From: CAXSEF01 sp050920955
GTDB taxonomy: Bacteria; Pseudomonadota; Alphaproteobacteria; Acetobacterales; Acetobacteraceae
Reading direction: 5' to 3'
Assembly (NCBI GenBank): GCA_050920955.1
Contig: JBPBQS010000246.1
Span: 1 to 12,862 of the forward strand
DNA: 12,862 bases
A program made the translations under genes and the position numbers. The notes under the pieces were generated by a model, which did no database searches, was not told where the DNA came from, and saw only the letters and a list, made by a program, of their open reading frames with translations. This document shows, piece after piece, positions 1 through 6,365 of this stretch (positions are counted from its first letter, which is position 1; each line of letters starts with the position of its first letter).

Positions 1-87
1 CGCGACGCCAACCTGCCGCCGCTGCCGCCGCAGACCAGCAAGTCGCAGATCCCGGTCGACCTGCGCATCCACTACATCCTGCACTGA
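1..87 (+). CDS. C-terminal end of a TonB-like energy transducer (partial)
   Basis: Only the last 28 codons are in the window, ending at TGA 85-87; the frame is open to the left edge. The tail contains LPPLPPQ followed by an alternating hydrophobic strand, IPVDLRIHYIL, and stops at once. A proline-rich 'LPPLPP' followed by a final beta-strand is how the C-terminal domain of TonB/TolA-type periplasmic proteins usually ends; such proteins carry proton-motive energy from the inner membrane to outer-membrane receptors. This is recognition from a short tail, so the assignment is tentative. Another small periplasmic or secreted protein with a similar C-terminal strand is possible. A palindromic repeat element begins about 30 bp after the stop. 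Confidence 0.4.
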   Translation, partial: RDANLPPLPPQTSKSQIPVDLRIHYILH

Positions 88-118
88 TGCGAGAACCGCG
101 CGCCGGGACAGGAAAAAC

Positions 119-240
119 AAGGCCGGGCTCTGCCCGGACCCGCCAAAGGGCCAAGCCCTTTGGAAACCCTTTTCCTAAGTATCGGATTCCAAAGGCGAGC
201 CTTTGGCGGAGTCCAGAGGCAGAGCCTCTGGCCTTCCTCC
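119..240. repeat. Composite palindromic repeat, element 1 (two half units, head to head)
   Basis: Four consecutive hairpins are visible. Stem CCGGGC/GCCCGG with loop TCT lies at 123-137. Stem CCAAAGGGC/GCCCTTTGG lies at 143-163. After the spacer 170-183 come stem CCAAAGG/CCTTTGG at 189-206 and stem CCAGAGGC/GCCTCTGG with loop AGA at 213-231. The outer edges are ACAAGG on the left and CCTTCCTCC on the right. The element fills the gap between the TonB-like gene and yraN and ends about 16 bp before the chosen yraN start. The same architecture recurs at 2492-2624, 8239-8374 and 10954-11081. Confidence 0.9.
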
Positions 241-256
241 CTCCTCGGCCCTTCCG

Positions 257-640
257 GTGACGCCCCCCTGCGAGCGCCGCAGCAGCCGCGGCCGCCTGGC
301 CCAGTCCCGCGGCCTGGCCGCGGAGCAGGCGGCCTGCTTGGCGCTGGAGCGTGACGGCTGGACCGTCCTGGCCCGGCGCCTGCGCACGCCCGCCGCGGAG
401 ATCGACCTCGTCGCCGAGCGGGACGGCCTCCTGGCGATCGTCGAGGTGAAGGCCCGCGCCAGCCTGGCGGAAGCCGCGGCCTCGCTCGGCGCACGGCAGC
501 GTCTCAGGCTGGTGGCTGCCGCGGAGCAGGTGCTGGCCGAGCATCCCGGCTGGGGCCGGGCTGGCGTGCGCTTCGACGTGATCGTGGTCGACGCCGCAGG
601 CCAGGTACGACGCATCGGCGACGCGTTCCGCCTGGAATAG
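257..640 (+). CDS. yraN: YraN/UPF0102 family protein (endonuclease-like fold)
   Basis: 127 residues, typical for the UPF0102 family, which has a PD-(D/E)XK-type nuclease-like fold but no firmly established function. Visible hallmarks are the N-terminal RGLAAEQAA helix (E23), the strand pair AEIDLVAERDGLLAIVEVKAR with E48, D50, E63 and K65 matching the E...D...E-x-K core, and a C-terminal VRFDVIVVD strand. I chose GTG 257 because it gives a family-length N-terminus (MTPP.ERR). An upstream in-frame TTG at 203 lies inside repeat element 1 and would add repeat-encoded residues. No clear Shine-Dalgarno sequence precedes the start. In many proteobacteria yraN follows rsmI; here it does not, and a TonB-like gene is upstream instead. 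The family call is secure; start and role are less so. Confidence 0.9.
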   Translation: MTPPCERRSSRGRLAQSRGLAAEQAACLALERDGWTVLARRLRTPAAEIDLVAERDGLLAIVEVKARASLAEAAASLGARQRLRLVAAAEQVLAEHPGWGRAGVRFDVIVVDAAGQVRRIGDAFRLE

Positions 641-729
641 ACGTGCCTGCACGCCGGCCGGGCGAGGCTGTCGTTTGCGGAAAATTCATCCCGGCCGGCG
701 AAGGTGGACCCTCGTCCGGAACCCTCCCC

Positions 730-1131
730 ATGCAGATCAGCCGAGCCATCCTTGTCCTGGGCCTGGAATGGGCGTGCCTCCTCGGGGGCATGGTCGCCGG
801 CATGGCGGTCGAGCGCTGCGTCCGCACCGAGGACATCCGGATCATCCTGGCCGGCGTCGCGGCGCTGGCCCTGGTCGCCGGCGGCACCGCGGGAAGGCTG
901 GCCCTTGCGGACGCCCACGAGTGCAATGTCGGCTCGCTGCTCTTCGTGCTGACGGCCGCCCTCGTCAACCTGATGATGGTGCGCGACGGCACGGACGGCC
1001 ACCTGGCCGGCGGCATCCTGTGCGCGGCGGCCGCAGCGGCGGTGTTCCACCTCGCAGCGACCAGGGCTGGCCCGCGCCTTGTCGCCACGGCCGCCGTCCG
1101 CTCAGACCGTTCCCCGTCGCCGCCGGCCTGA
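730..1131 (+). CDS. Small four-helix membrane protein, function unknown
   Basis: 133 residues that I do not recognise. Four hydrophobic stretches suggest four transmembrane helices at about 5-27, 37-60, 68-84 and 93-109, joined by very short loops; the C-terminal tail of about 24 residues is basic and Pro/Ser-rich. Charged residues sit in the loops (ERCVRTED near 28-35, RDGTDG at 85-90). The ATG at 730 is preferred because the first helix begins shortly after it; an upstream GTG at 643 would add 29 non-hydrophobic residues. The gene lies 89 bp after yraN on the same strand and 128 bp before the radical SAM gene. I see no motif that assigns a function. Confidence 0.7.
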   Translation: MQISRAILVLGLEWACLLGGMVAGMAVERCVRTEDIRIILAGVAALALVAGGTAGRLALADAHECNVGSLLFVLTAALVNLMMVRDGTDGHLAGGILCAAAAAAVFHLAATRAGPRLVATAAVRSDRSPSPPA

Positions 1132-1259
1132 AGCCCGCCGGGCACTCACCCAACGGCCTTGCCTGCGTGTCTGTGGCCACGAACCACTCCCATCGGCCTG
1201 CGTTCATCCCATATACGCAACGCAGGGCAGGGGGCCCGCGCAACCGGTATCGGGGCACG

Positions 1260-2492
1260 ATGGATCTCCTGCAGAAACTCGAGATCCTCGCCGACGCGGC
1301 CAAGTACGACGCGTCCTGCGCCTCGTCCGGCACCGAGAAGCGCAGCAGCAAGGGCGAGACCACCGGCATCGGCTCCACCGAGGGCATGGGCATCTGCCAC
1401 GCCTACGCCCCGGACGGCCGCTGCATCTCGCTCCTCAAGATTTTGATGACCAACGCCTGCATCTACGAGTGCAAGTACTGCATCAACCGCCGCTCCTCGA
1501 ACGTGCAGCGCGCCCGCTTCACCGTCGAGGAGGTCGTCAAGCTCACCCTCGGCTTCTACCGCCGCAACTGCATCGAGGGCCTGTTCCTCAGCTCCGGCAT
1601 CATCCGCGACCCCGACTACACCATGGAGCAGATCGTCGAGATCGCCCGCACCCTGCGCGAGGACCACGGTTTTCGGGGATACATCCACCTCAAGACCATC
1701 CCCGACGCCTCCCCCGAGCTGCTCGCCGAGGCCGGCCGCCACGCCGACCGCCTGTCCATCAACGTCGAGCTGCCCACCGAGGCCGCCCTCACCGAGCTGG
1801 CGCCCGAGAAGGACCTGCCGCGCATCCGCCGTTCCATGGGCCGCATGCGCCTGCGCATCGATGAGGCCGTGCACGCGAAGAAGACCTCGCGCGGCGCCCC
1901 CACCCCCCGCTTCGCGCCCGCCGGCCAGAGCACCCAGGTCATCATCGGCGCCGACGCCAGCACCGACCGCTCGATCCTGGACATGAGCACCAACCTCTAC
2001 GGCTCCTACGGCCTGCGCCGCGTCTACTACTCCGCGTTCAGCCCGATCCCCGACGCCTCCGCCTCCCTGCCGCCCGCCGCCGCCCCCCTGCTGCGCGAGC
2101 ACCGCCTCTACCAGGCCGACTGGCTGCTCCGCTTCTACGGCTTTGAGGCCGGCGAGCTGGCGCTCGACGCCGCCGGCAACATGCCCCTCGAGATGGACCC
2201 CAAGCTCGCCTGGGCGCTGGAGCACCGCGAGCTGTTCCCTGTCGACCTCAACCGCGCCGACCGCGACATGCTGCTCCGCGTCCCCGGCCTCGGCGTGAAG
2301 TCTGTCGAGCGCATCATCGCAGCCCGTCGGCACCGCTCCGTGCGCCTGGAAGACTTGGCCCGCCTGCGCCTGCCCATCGCCAAGCTCGCGCCCTTCGTCG
2401 TCACCCCGGACCACACCCCGCGCGCTGCCCTGGACAGCGCCGGCCTGCTCGCACGCCTCGCGCCGAAGCCGAAGCAGCTCGCTCTGCTGTAG
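1260..2492 (+). CDS. Radical SAM protein linked to UdgX (TIGR03916-like), putative DNA modification/repair
   Basis: 410 residues. The radical SAM 4Fe-4S motif CxxxCxxC is present as CIYECKYC (C67, C71, C74), preceded by a family-typical N-terminus with a KGETTGIGST stretch (31-40). Barrel elements follow: GLFLSSGI at 107-114, YIHLKTIP at 141-148, LSINVELP at 165-172 and TQVIIGADASTD at 225-236. The C-terminus carries a helix-hairpin-helix DNA-binding motif (VPGLGVKSVERIIAAR, 341-356). This matches the family annotated as 'putative DNA modification/repair radical SAM protein', known to co-occur with DUF4130 and UDG-like proteins; its reaction is unknown. ATG 1260 is used because longer forms add sequence unlike the family. 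The next gene encodes the expected partner, 179 bp downstream across a repeat. The family is clear; the substrate is not. Confidence 0.92.
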   Translation: MDLLQKLEILADAAKYDASCASSGTEKRSSKGETTGIGSTEGMGICHAYAPDGRCISLLKILMTNACIYECKYCINRRSSNVQRARFTVEEVVKLTLGFYRRNCIEGLFLSSGIIRDPDYTMEQIVEIARTLREDHGFRGYIHLKTIPDASPELLAEAGRHADRLSINVELPTEAALTELAPEKDLPRIRRSMGRMRLRIDEAVHAKKTSRGAPTPRFAPAGQSTQVIIGADASTDRSILDMSTNLYGSYGLRRVYYSAFSPIPDASASLPPAAAPLLREHRLYQADWLLRFYGFEAGELALDAAGNMPLEMDPKLAWALEHRELFPVDLNRADRDMLLRVPGLGVKSVERIIAARRHRSVRLEDLARLRLPIAKLAPFVVTPDHTPRAALDSAGLLARLAPKPKQLALL

Positions 2493-2624
2493 AAGCAAGC
2501 AAGGTTGAGGCTCTGCCTCAAACTCCGCCAAAGGCTCGCCTTTGGAATCCACTTGCTTAAGGAACGGGTTTCCAAAGGCCTCAGGCCTTTGGCGGGTCCG
2601 GGCAGAGTCCGGCCTTGCTTCCTT
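2492..2624. repeat. Composite palindromic repeat, element 2 (two half units)
   Basis: The element begins at the last base of the radical SAM stop codon. Hairpins in order are TTGAGGC/GCCTCAA (2505-2521), CCAAAGGC/GCCTTTGG (2528-2545), spacer, CCAAAGGCC/GGCCTTTGG (2572-2592) and CCGGGC/GTCCGG (2598-2612). The edges are AAGCAAGG (2497-2504) and CCTTGCTT (2613-2620), which are inverse of each other. The 124 bp from 2497 to 2620 match the inverse complement of 8248-8371 with only 7 differences by my count. The element separates the radical SAM and UdgX genes, which otherwise would look like one operon. Confidence 0.92.
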
Positions 2625-2671
2625 CCAGGCTTCACCACGAACTCCCCACGTCGCCCCGGCGTTGAACGCTC

Positions 2672-4234
2672 ATGCGCAGCATCGTCCTGGACACCGAGAC
2701 CGACTTCCCCGGCTGGCGCCGTGCCGCCCGCGCTCTCGCCCTCGAGGGCATCGCCCCCGAGGACGCCGTCTGGTCCGTCGCCCAGGCGACCGACTTGTTC
2801 GCCGCCCCGGCTCCCGACGCGCCCCCGCCCGCCGGCACCTTCAGCGTCTCGCGTGCCCTCGTGGACCTGGCAGAAACCGCGATTCAGGCCCGCGACGCCG
2901 AGCGCTTCGCCCTGCTCTACCGCCTGGTATGGCGCGCGCACCACGGCGAGAAGCACCTGCTGGAGGACGCCGCCGACCCTCAGGTGCAGCGCGTCCAGCG
3001 CCTCGCCCAGGCCGTGCGCCGCGACACCCACAAGATGCGCGCCTTCGTCCGCTTCCGAGAGGTCCGCGACACCGGGGGCCTCGGCCCGTCCCCCGTCCTG
3101 CCCGACGACCCCGCCGACGACGGCGCGTCTATCGACCCCGCCCGCGTCGGCATGCACGAGGCATCCATCGTCGCCCCGCACCCGGACACGCCCGCCGCGC
3201 GTTACGTCGCCTGGTTCGAGCCCGACCACTTCATCGTCGAGGCCAACGCCCCGTTCTTCGTGCGCCGCTTCGCCACCATGCAGTGGTCGATCCTGACGCC
3301 CGATCGCTGCGCCCACTGGGACGGAGAGACGCTGAGCTTCACCCCCGGCGCCGACCGCTCGCAACTCCCCGACGACGACGCCCTGGCCGACTACTGGCGC
3401 GCCTACTTCTCCTCGATCTTCAACCCGGCCCGCCTGAAGATCGGCGCCATGACCTCCGAGATGCCGCGCAAGTACTGGAAGAACCTGCCCGAGGCCGCCG
3501 CCATCCCCGGCCTGATCCGCGACGCCCAGAGCCGCACTGAGCAGATGGTCGAGCGCCCGACCCTCTCGCCCCCTAAGGACAGAAAGATGCCGAAAGTCCC
3601 CGCCGCAGCCCCCGCCGACGCCGCGCCGGCCACCGCCGCGCATCTGTCCGGCGACCTGGTCGCCCTCGCCACCGAGGCCGCCGCCTGCCGCCGCTGCCCG
3701 CTGTGGGAGCCCGCCACCCAGACCGTGTTCGGCGAGGGCCCCGTCGACGCCCGCCTGATGTTCGTCGGCGAGCAGCCCGGCGATCAGGAGGACCTCGCAG
3801 GCCGCCCGTTCATCGGCCCGGCCGGCCAGATGTTCGACCGCGCCCTGGCCGAGGCCGGCATCGACCGCACCACCGTCTACGTCACCAATTCCGTCAAGCA
3901 CTTCAAGTTCGAGCTTCGCGGCCGGCGGCGCATCCACGTCAAGCCCGGCGTCACCGAGATCAACGCCTGCAACGCCTGGCTCCAGGCCGAGCGCGCCGCC
4001 ATCCGCCCCGCGCTCACCGTCGCCCTTGGCGCCACCGCGGCCCGCGCCGTGCTCGGCCGCGCCGTGACGATCGGCCGCGAGCGCTCCCGCCCGATCGCGC
4101 TCGACGGCAACGCCCAGGCCTTCGTCACCGTCCACCCGTCCTACCTGCTCCGCCTGCCCGACGAGGAGGCCAAGGCCCGCGAATACGCCGCCTTCGTCGA
4201 GGACCTTCGCCACGCAGCGTCCCTGCTGGCCTGA
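2672..4234 (+). CDS. DUF4130 - UdgX-type uracil-DNA glycosylase fusion
   Basis: 520 residues in two parts. The N-terminal part (about 1-275) resembles the DUF4130/TIGR03915 'probable DNA metabolism' domain, with YRLVWRAHHGEKHLLEDA near 83-100 and MPRKYWKNLPE near 264-274. A Pro/Ala-rich linker (about 295-325) leads to a family 4-like uracil-DNA glycosylase domain of the UdgX type (TIGR03914). That domain shows CRRC (C339, C342), GEQPGDQED (366-374), VTNSVKHF (404-411), RGRRRIH (416-422), C433 and HPSYLLR (488-494). In mycobacterial UdgX the histidine of the KRRIH loop forms a covalent bond to the abasic sugar after uracil removal; H422 occupies that place. The partner radical SAM gene is immediately upstream. 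ATG 2672 has no clear Shine-Dalgarno sequence. The fused form is known in this family. Confidence 0.92.
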   Translation: MRSIVLDTETDFPGWRRAARALALEGIAPEDAVWSVAQATDLFAAPAPDAPPPAGTFSVSRALVDLAETAIQARDAERFALLYRLVWRAHHGEKHLLEDAADPQVQRVQRLAQAVRRDTHKMRAFVRFREVRDTGGLGPSPVLPDDPADDGASIDPARVGMHEASIVAPHPDTPAARYVAWFEPDHFIVEANAPFFVRRFATMQWSILTPDRCAHWDGETLSFTPGADRSQLPDDDALADYWRAYFSSIFNPARLKIGAMTSEMPRKYWKNLPEAAAIPGLIRDAQSRTEQMVERPTLSPPKDRKMPKVPAAAPADAAPATAAHLSGDLVALATEAAACRRCPLWEPATQTVFGEGPVDARLMFVGEQPGDQEDLAGRPFIGPAGQMFDRALAEAGIDRTTVYVTNSVKHFKFELRGRRRIHVKPGVTEINACNAWLQAERAAIRPALTVALGATAARAVLGRAVTIGRERSRPIALDGNAQAFVTVHPSYLLRLPDEEAKAREYAAFVEDLRHAASLLA

Positions 4235-4241
4235 GCGCAGC

Positions 4242-4320
4242 GAAGCAGGCAAGGCCAGAGGCTCTGCCTCTGGACTCCGCTCAAGGCAATTGCCTTGAGA
4301 ATCCATTTGTAGGAAAGCGC
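4242..4320. repeat. Palindromic repeat, element 3 (single half unit)
   Basis: A left edge CGAAGCAGGCAAGG (4241-4254) leads into stem CCAGAGGC/GCCTCTGG at 4255-4273. Then comes a perfect 20-bp palindrome, CTCAAGGCAA/TTGCCTTGAG, at 4280-4299, where other copies have CCAAAGGC/GCCTTTGG. It starts 8 bp after the UdgX stop and lies between two convergent genes, where it could end or stabilise both transcripts. No T-tract follows, so it does not look like a standard intrinsic terminator. Confidence 0.85.
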
Positions 4321-4342
4321 AGGCAGGCGTCGTCCGCGAGGC

Positions 4343-5332
4343 TCATCCCCGCCCGACGTCCGCGCGTTCGAACACGCCGATCGACGGTTCCGTACCCTCC
4401 GCGACCCGTGCCCCGCCCGCCGCCGCGCCGATCGCGTCCGCCCGCCCCGGCGCATACCGCCGGATCATCGCCGCGCAGAACTCCGCGAACTCCTCCGGCA
4501 CCTGCGGCGGCGCGGTGTGGTGCGCCCACGTGCCCCTGTGCTCCGGCGTGAAGCAGAACGTCACCGTGACGTCGAACCCGTCGAGCGCCCGCATCTGCCG
4601 GTCGAACCAGGCCTCGCAGTCCGGCCTGAACCAGTCCGCCCACGACAGCCCCGTGCGCACCCGCCGCACGCCCATCTCGCGCATCGTGCGTACTGCGTCG
4701 TCCAGCCGGTGGTCCTGGTAGTGGAACCACTGGCACAGCCCGAACTCCGGCGCGAACTCGTGGAAGATCCGCGCCGCCCGCTTCGGCCGCCCGTGCTCGT
4801 CCAGCAGCCCCATGTGGAAGTGCCGGTAGTACGAGGACCCCTCCGCCTCGCGGTGCCGCGTCGTCGCCGGCCACGCCGCCGGCAGGTCGTACAGGCTGTA
4901 CCAGTGGATGCGCGGCGCCCGCCCCGACAGCAGCTCGAACGTGCGGCGCAGCCCCCACTCCTGCACCTCCTCCGCCCCGAACGTGGAGATCCCCACTTCC
5001 GACACCCACACCGGCTTGTCCGTCACAGCCTGGATCGTCGCGATCCGCTCCGGCCACGCGTCGATCGGCCAGTGGTTCCAGTCCAGCGGGAAGCCGTGCA
5101 CCGCCACCGCGTCCAGCGCGTCCAGCGCCCCCTGCGCGCCCAGCACGTTGAGGAAGTTCGGGTCGATCGGCGACATGCCCCCCAGCACCCGCGTCAGCCC
5201 CGGCGCCTCAGCCCGGATTGCCTCGCCGGCCAGCCGCGTCATGCGCGCGAACTGCACCCAGCCGGGATCGGACTCCAGGTCCCAGTGCGACTTGTTGTTG
5301 GGCTCGTTCCAGATCATCGCGGCTTCGATCAT
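4343..5332 (-). CDS. Beta-xylosidase-like TIM-barrel glycosidase with permuted motif order
   Basis: 329 residues. The protein opens directly with the acid/base motif WNEPNN (E10) and has a nucleophile-type motif WVSEVG at 109-114 (E112), as in clan A retaining glycosidases such as GH39/GH5. Conserved blocks GGMSPIDP (51-58), VAVHGFPLDW (76-85) and GAEEVQEWGLRRT (119-131) resemble proteins annotated as beta-xylosidase. Strands normally placed before the NEP motif appear at the C-terminal end instead: FGLCQWFHYQDHRLDDAV (197-214), RRVRTGLSWADW (223-234) and VTVTFCFTPEHRG (255-267). The start ATG 5332 has a good Shine-Dalgarno sequence, so this is not a simple 5' truncation. It is the last gene of the minus-strand glycan operon. 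The substrate is unknown. Confidence 0.8.
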   Translation of the reverse strand: MIEAAMIWNEPNNKSHWDLESDPGWVQFARMTRLAGEAIRAEAPGLTRVLGGMSPIDPNFLNVLGAQGALDALDAVAVHGFPLDWNHWPIDAWPERIATIQAVTDKPVWVSEVGISTFGAEEVQEWGLRRTFELLSGRAPRIHWYSLYDLPAAWPATTRHREAEGSSYYRHFHMGLLDEHGRPKRAARIFHEFAPEFGLCQWFHYQDHRLDDAVRTMREMGVRRVRTGLSWADWFRPDCEAWFDRQMRALDGFDVTVTFCFTPEHRGTWAHHTAPPQVPEEFAEFCAAMIRRYAPGRADAIGAAAGGARVAEGTEPSIGVFERADVGRG

Positions 5333-5339
5333 GCGCAGT

Positions 5340-5343
5340 CTCC
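5340..5343 (-). promoter_or_regulatory. Shine-Dalgarno GGAG deciding the glycosidase start
   Basis: On the minus strand GGAG lies 7 nt before ATG 5332. The longer reading frame to 5425 would run through repeat element 4, so the ribosome site supports the shorter start that begins just before the NEP motif. Confidence 0.7.
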
Positions 5344-5350
5344 GTCGGCA

Positions 5351-5416
5351 GGAAGACAAGGCCAGGGCTCTGCCCCACGTCTTGAAAGCGGGGACCCGCC
5401 AGGGGCAGCGCCCCTG
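5351..5416. repeat. Palindromic repeat, element 4 (divergent single unit)
   Basis: The left edge GGAAGACAAGG precedes stem GGGC/GCCC (5365-5375, loop TCT). An aberrant insert (CGTCTTGAAAGCGGGG) and ACCCGC follow, then stem CAGGGGC/GCCCCTG at 5400-5416. It resembles the half units elsewhere but with G/C-only second stems and extra sequence in the middle. It lies between the methyltransferase and glycosidase genes. The 5417-5489 stretch after it holds nothing I can name. Confidence 0.7.
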
Positions 5417-5489
5417 CACCTGCACACATCAGGAAAATCAGCCGGCCGACCCGACACCCGGACCAGGCCACGTTTGAGCCGTATCGAAT

Positions 5490-6365
5490 TCATGGGATCA
5501 AAGGGCCGCCGGCCCTTTGCGGGTCGAGGGCAGCGCCCTCGCCTTCCTTCCCCGGCCCCTGCGCCGGATACACCGCGCCCGCTTCCGTCGTGGCGACACG
5601 CCGGCAGAGGAAGATCTCCGCCTCCGGGTTGTGCGTGATCTCGAACCCCGCCGAGCGCAGCATCGCCGCCGACGCCGCCCGGTTCGGCGCCCACCAGTTG
5701 GTTGGGTCGTGCGCGTAGCTGTGCTCGATGAAGTGCAGCTTCGGGAACCCCGGCGCGTCGAACGGCGCGGGCGCGAAGAAGTCGTAGTCTGGCGCCACCG
5801 GCTCAATCGCCTCGCTGCCGCGCTGCATCGTCTGGAACACCAGCAGATCGGCGCACGCATGCTCGTGGATCAGGTCGAGCGCCAGCAGCGGGTGCCGCAG
5901 ATGGTACAGCACGCCCAGGAACAGCACGACGTCGAATCGCTCCCCCAGCGCCGCCACGTCGTAGACGGAGAGCTGGCGGAACTCGATCTCCAGCCCCTCG
6001 ACCTCGGCCGCGAACCGCGCCTGCGCCAGGTAGTGCGGGTCATGGTCGATCGCGACGACCCGCGCCGCCCCGCGCCGCTTCATCTCCAGGCTGTAGAACC
6101 CGCCGTTGCAGCCGATGTCGAGCACGGTGCGCCCGCTCAGGTCTGCCGGCACGTGGTCCCGGAACGACGCCCACTTCACCGCCGGGAAGTCGAACAGGAA
6201 ATGGTCCGGTGCCGTCCTCACCCCCCGCAGGTCGAGGTTGTGGAACCACGGCCCCAACTCCTCCGCCCGTGCCCGTATGGCCTCCGCCCCCCAATGCGCC
6301 GGTCCAGGGGGGCTCCCCCTGGCGGGGTCCAGGGGCAGCGCCCCTGGCCTTGCTTCCTCACCCAT
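5490..6365 (-). CDS. SAM-dependent methyltransferase, TIGR04290-like
   Basis: 291 residues. The class I methyltransferase core starts at VLDIGCNGGFYSLEM (81-95, SAM-binding motif I), with the acidic ribose-binding region at VVAIDHDP (103-110) and a GVLYHLRHPLLALD block at 151-164. The family-typical start ELGPWFHNLDLRGV is at 37-50, and the C-terminal NPEAEIFLCRR region is at 247-256. It resembles the TIGR04290 (Rta_06860) family found in sugar-nucleotide and exopolysaccharide clusters; the methylated substrate is unknown. The only usual start codon in frame is ATG 6365. It overlaps the end of the upstream nucleotidyltransferase by 8 bp and has GAGG 10 nt before it. Residues of about 3-22 and about 274-291 are encoded by palindromic repeats 6 and 5, so the normal protein core is extended at both ends. 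Confidence 0.85.
   Translation of the reverse strand: MGEEARPGALPLDPARGSPPGPAHWGAEAIRARAEELGPWFHNLDLRGVRTAPDHFLFDFPAVKWASFRDHVPADLSGRTVLDIGCNGGFYSLEMKRRGAARVVAIDHDPHYLAQARFAAEVEGLEIEFRQLSVYDVAALGERFDVVLFLGVLYHLRHPLLALDLIHEHACADLLVFQTMQRGSEAIEPVAPDYDFFAPAPFDAPGFPKLHFIEHSYAHDPTNWWAPNRAASAAMLRSAGFEITHNPEAEIFLCRRVATTEAGAVYPAQGPGKEGEGAALDPQRAGGPLIP
5494..5552. repeat. Palindromic repeat, element 5 (single half unit, inside the 3' end of the methyltransferase gene)
   Basis: Stem CAAAGGGCC/GGCCCTTTG with loop GCC lies at 5499-5519, linker CGGGT, then stem CGAGGGC/GCCCTCG with loop AGC at 5525-5541, edge CCTTCCTTCC. It is read on the minus strand as the last codons of the methyltransferase, ending in GGPLIP and TGA. 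Confidence 0.85.
6301..6358. repeat. Palindromic repeat, element 6 (single half unit, inside the 5' end of the methyltransferase gene)
   Basis: Stem CCAGGGGG/CCCCCTGG with loop GCT lies at 6304-6322, linker CGGGGT, then stem CCAGGGGC/GCCCCTGG with loop AGC at 6329-6347, edge CCTTGCTTCCTC. It reaches the stop codon of the nucleotidyltransferase (TGA at 6360-6358, minus strand). Read on the minus strand it encodes residues of about 3-22 of the methyltransferase. Confidence 0.88.

Noticed and set aside
203..256. Upstream TTG start for yraN
   Set aside because: It lies in repeat element 1 and adds residues not seen at the start of this family; GTG 257 gives a family-like N-terminus.
1132..1259. 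Promoter for the radical SAM gene
   Set aside because: ATATAC at 1211-1216 resembles a -10 box but no -35 lies at the right distance, so it is not listed as a feature.
2492..2624. Element hairpins as standard intrinsic terminators
   Set aside because: Stems are strong but no T-tract follows on either strand; they may affect RNA stability, but terminator annotation is unsupported.
2135..4306. Long antisense open frame (723 codons) opposite the UdgX and radical SAM genes
   Set aside because: Its translation is Gly/Ala/Val-rich without domains, runs through a repeat element, and is the usual effect of high GC opposite a real gene.
4343..5332. Glycosidase as a 5'-truncated pseudogene
   Set aside because: The apparently missing front strands are present at the C-terminal end and the start has a proper ribosome site, so permutation explains it better than decay.
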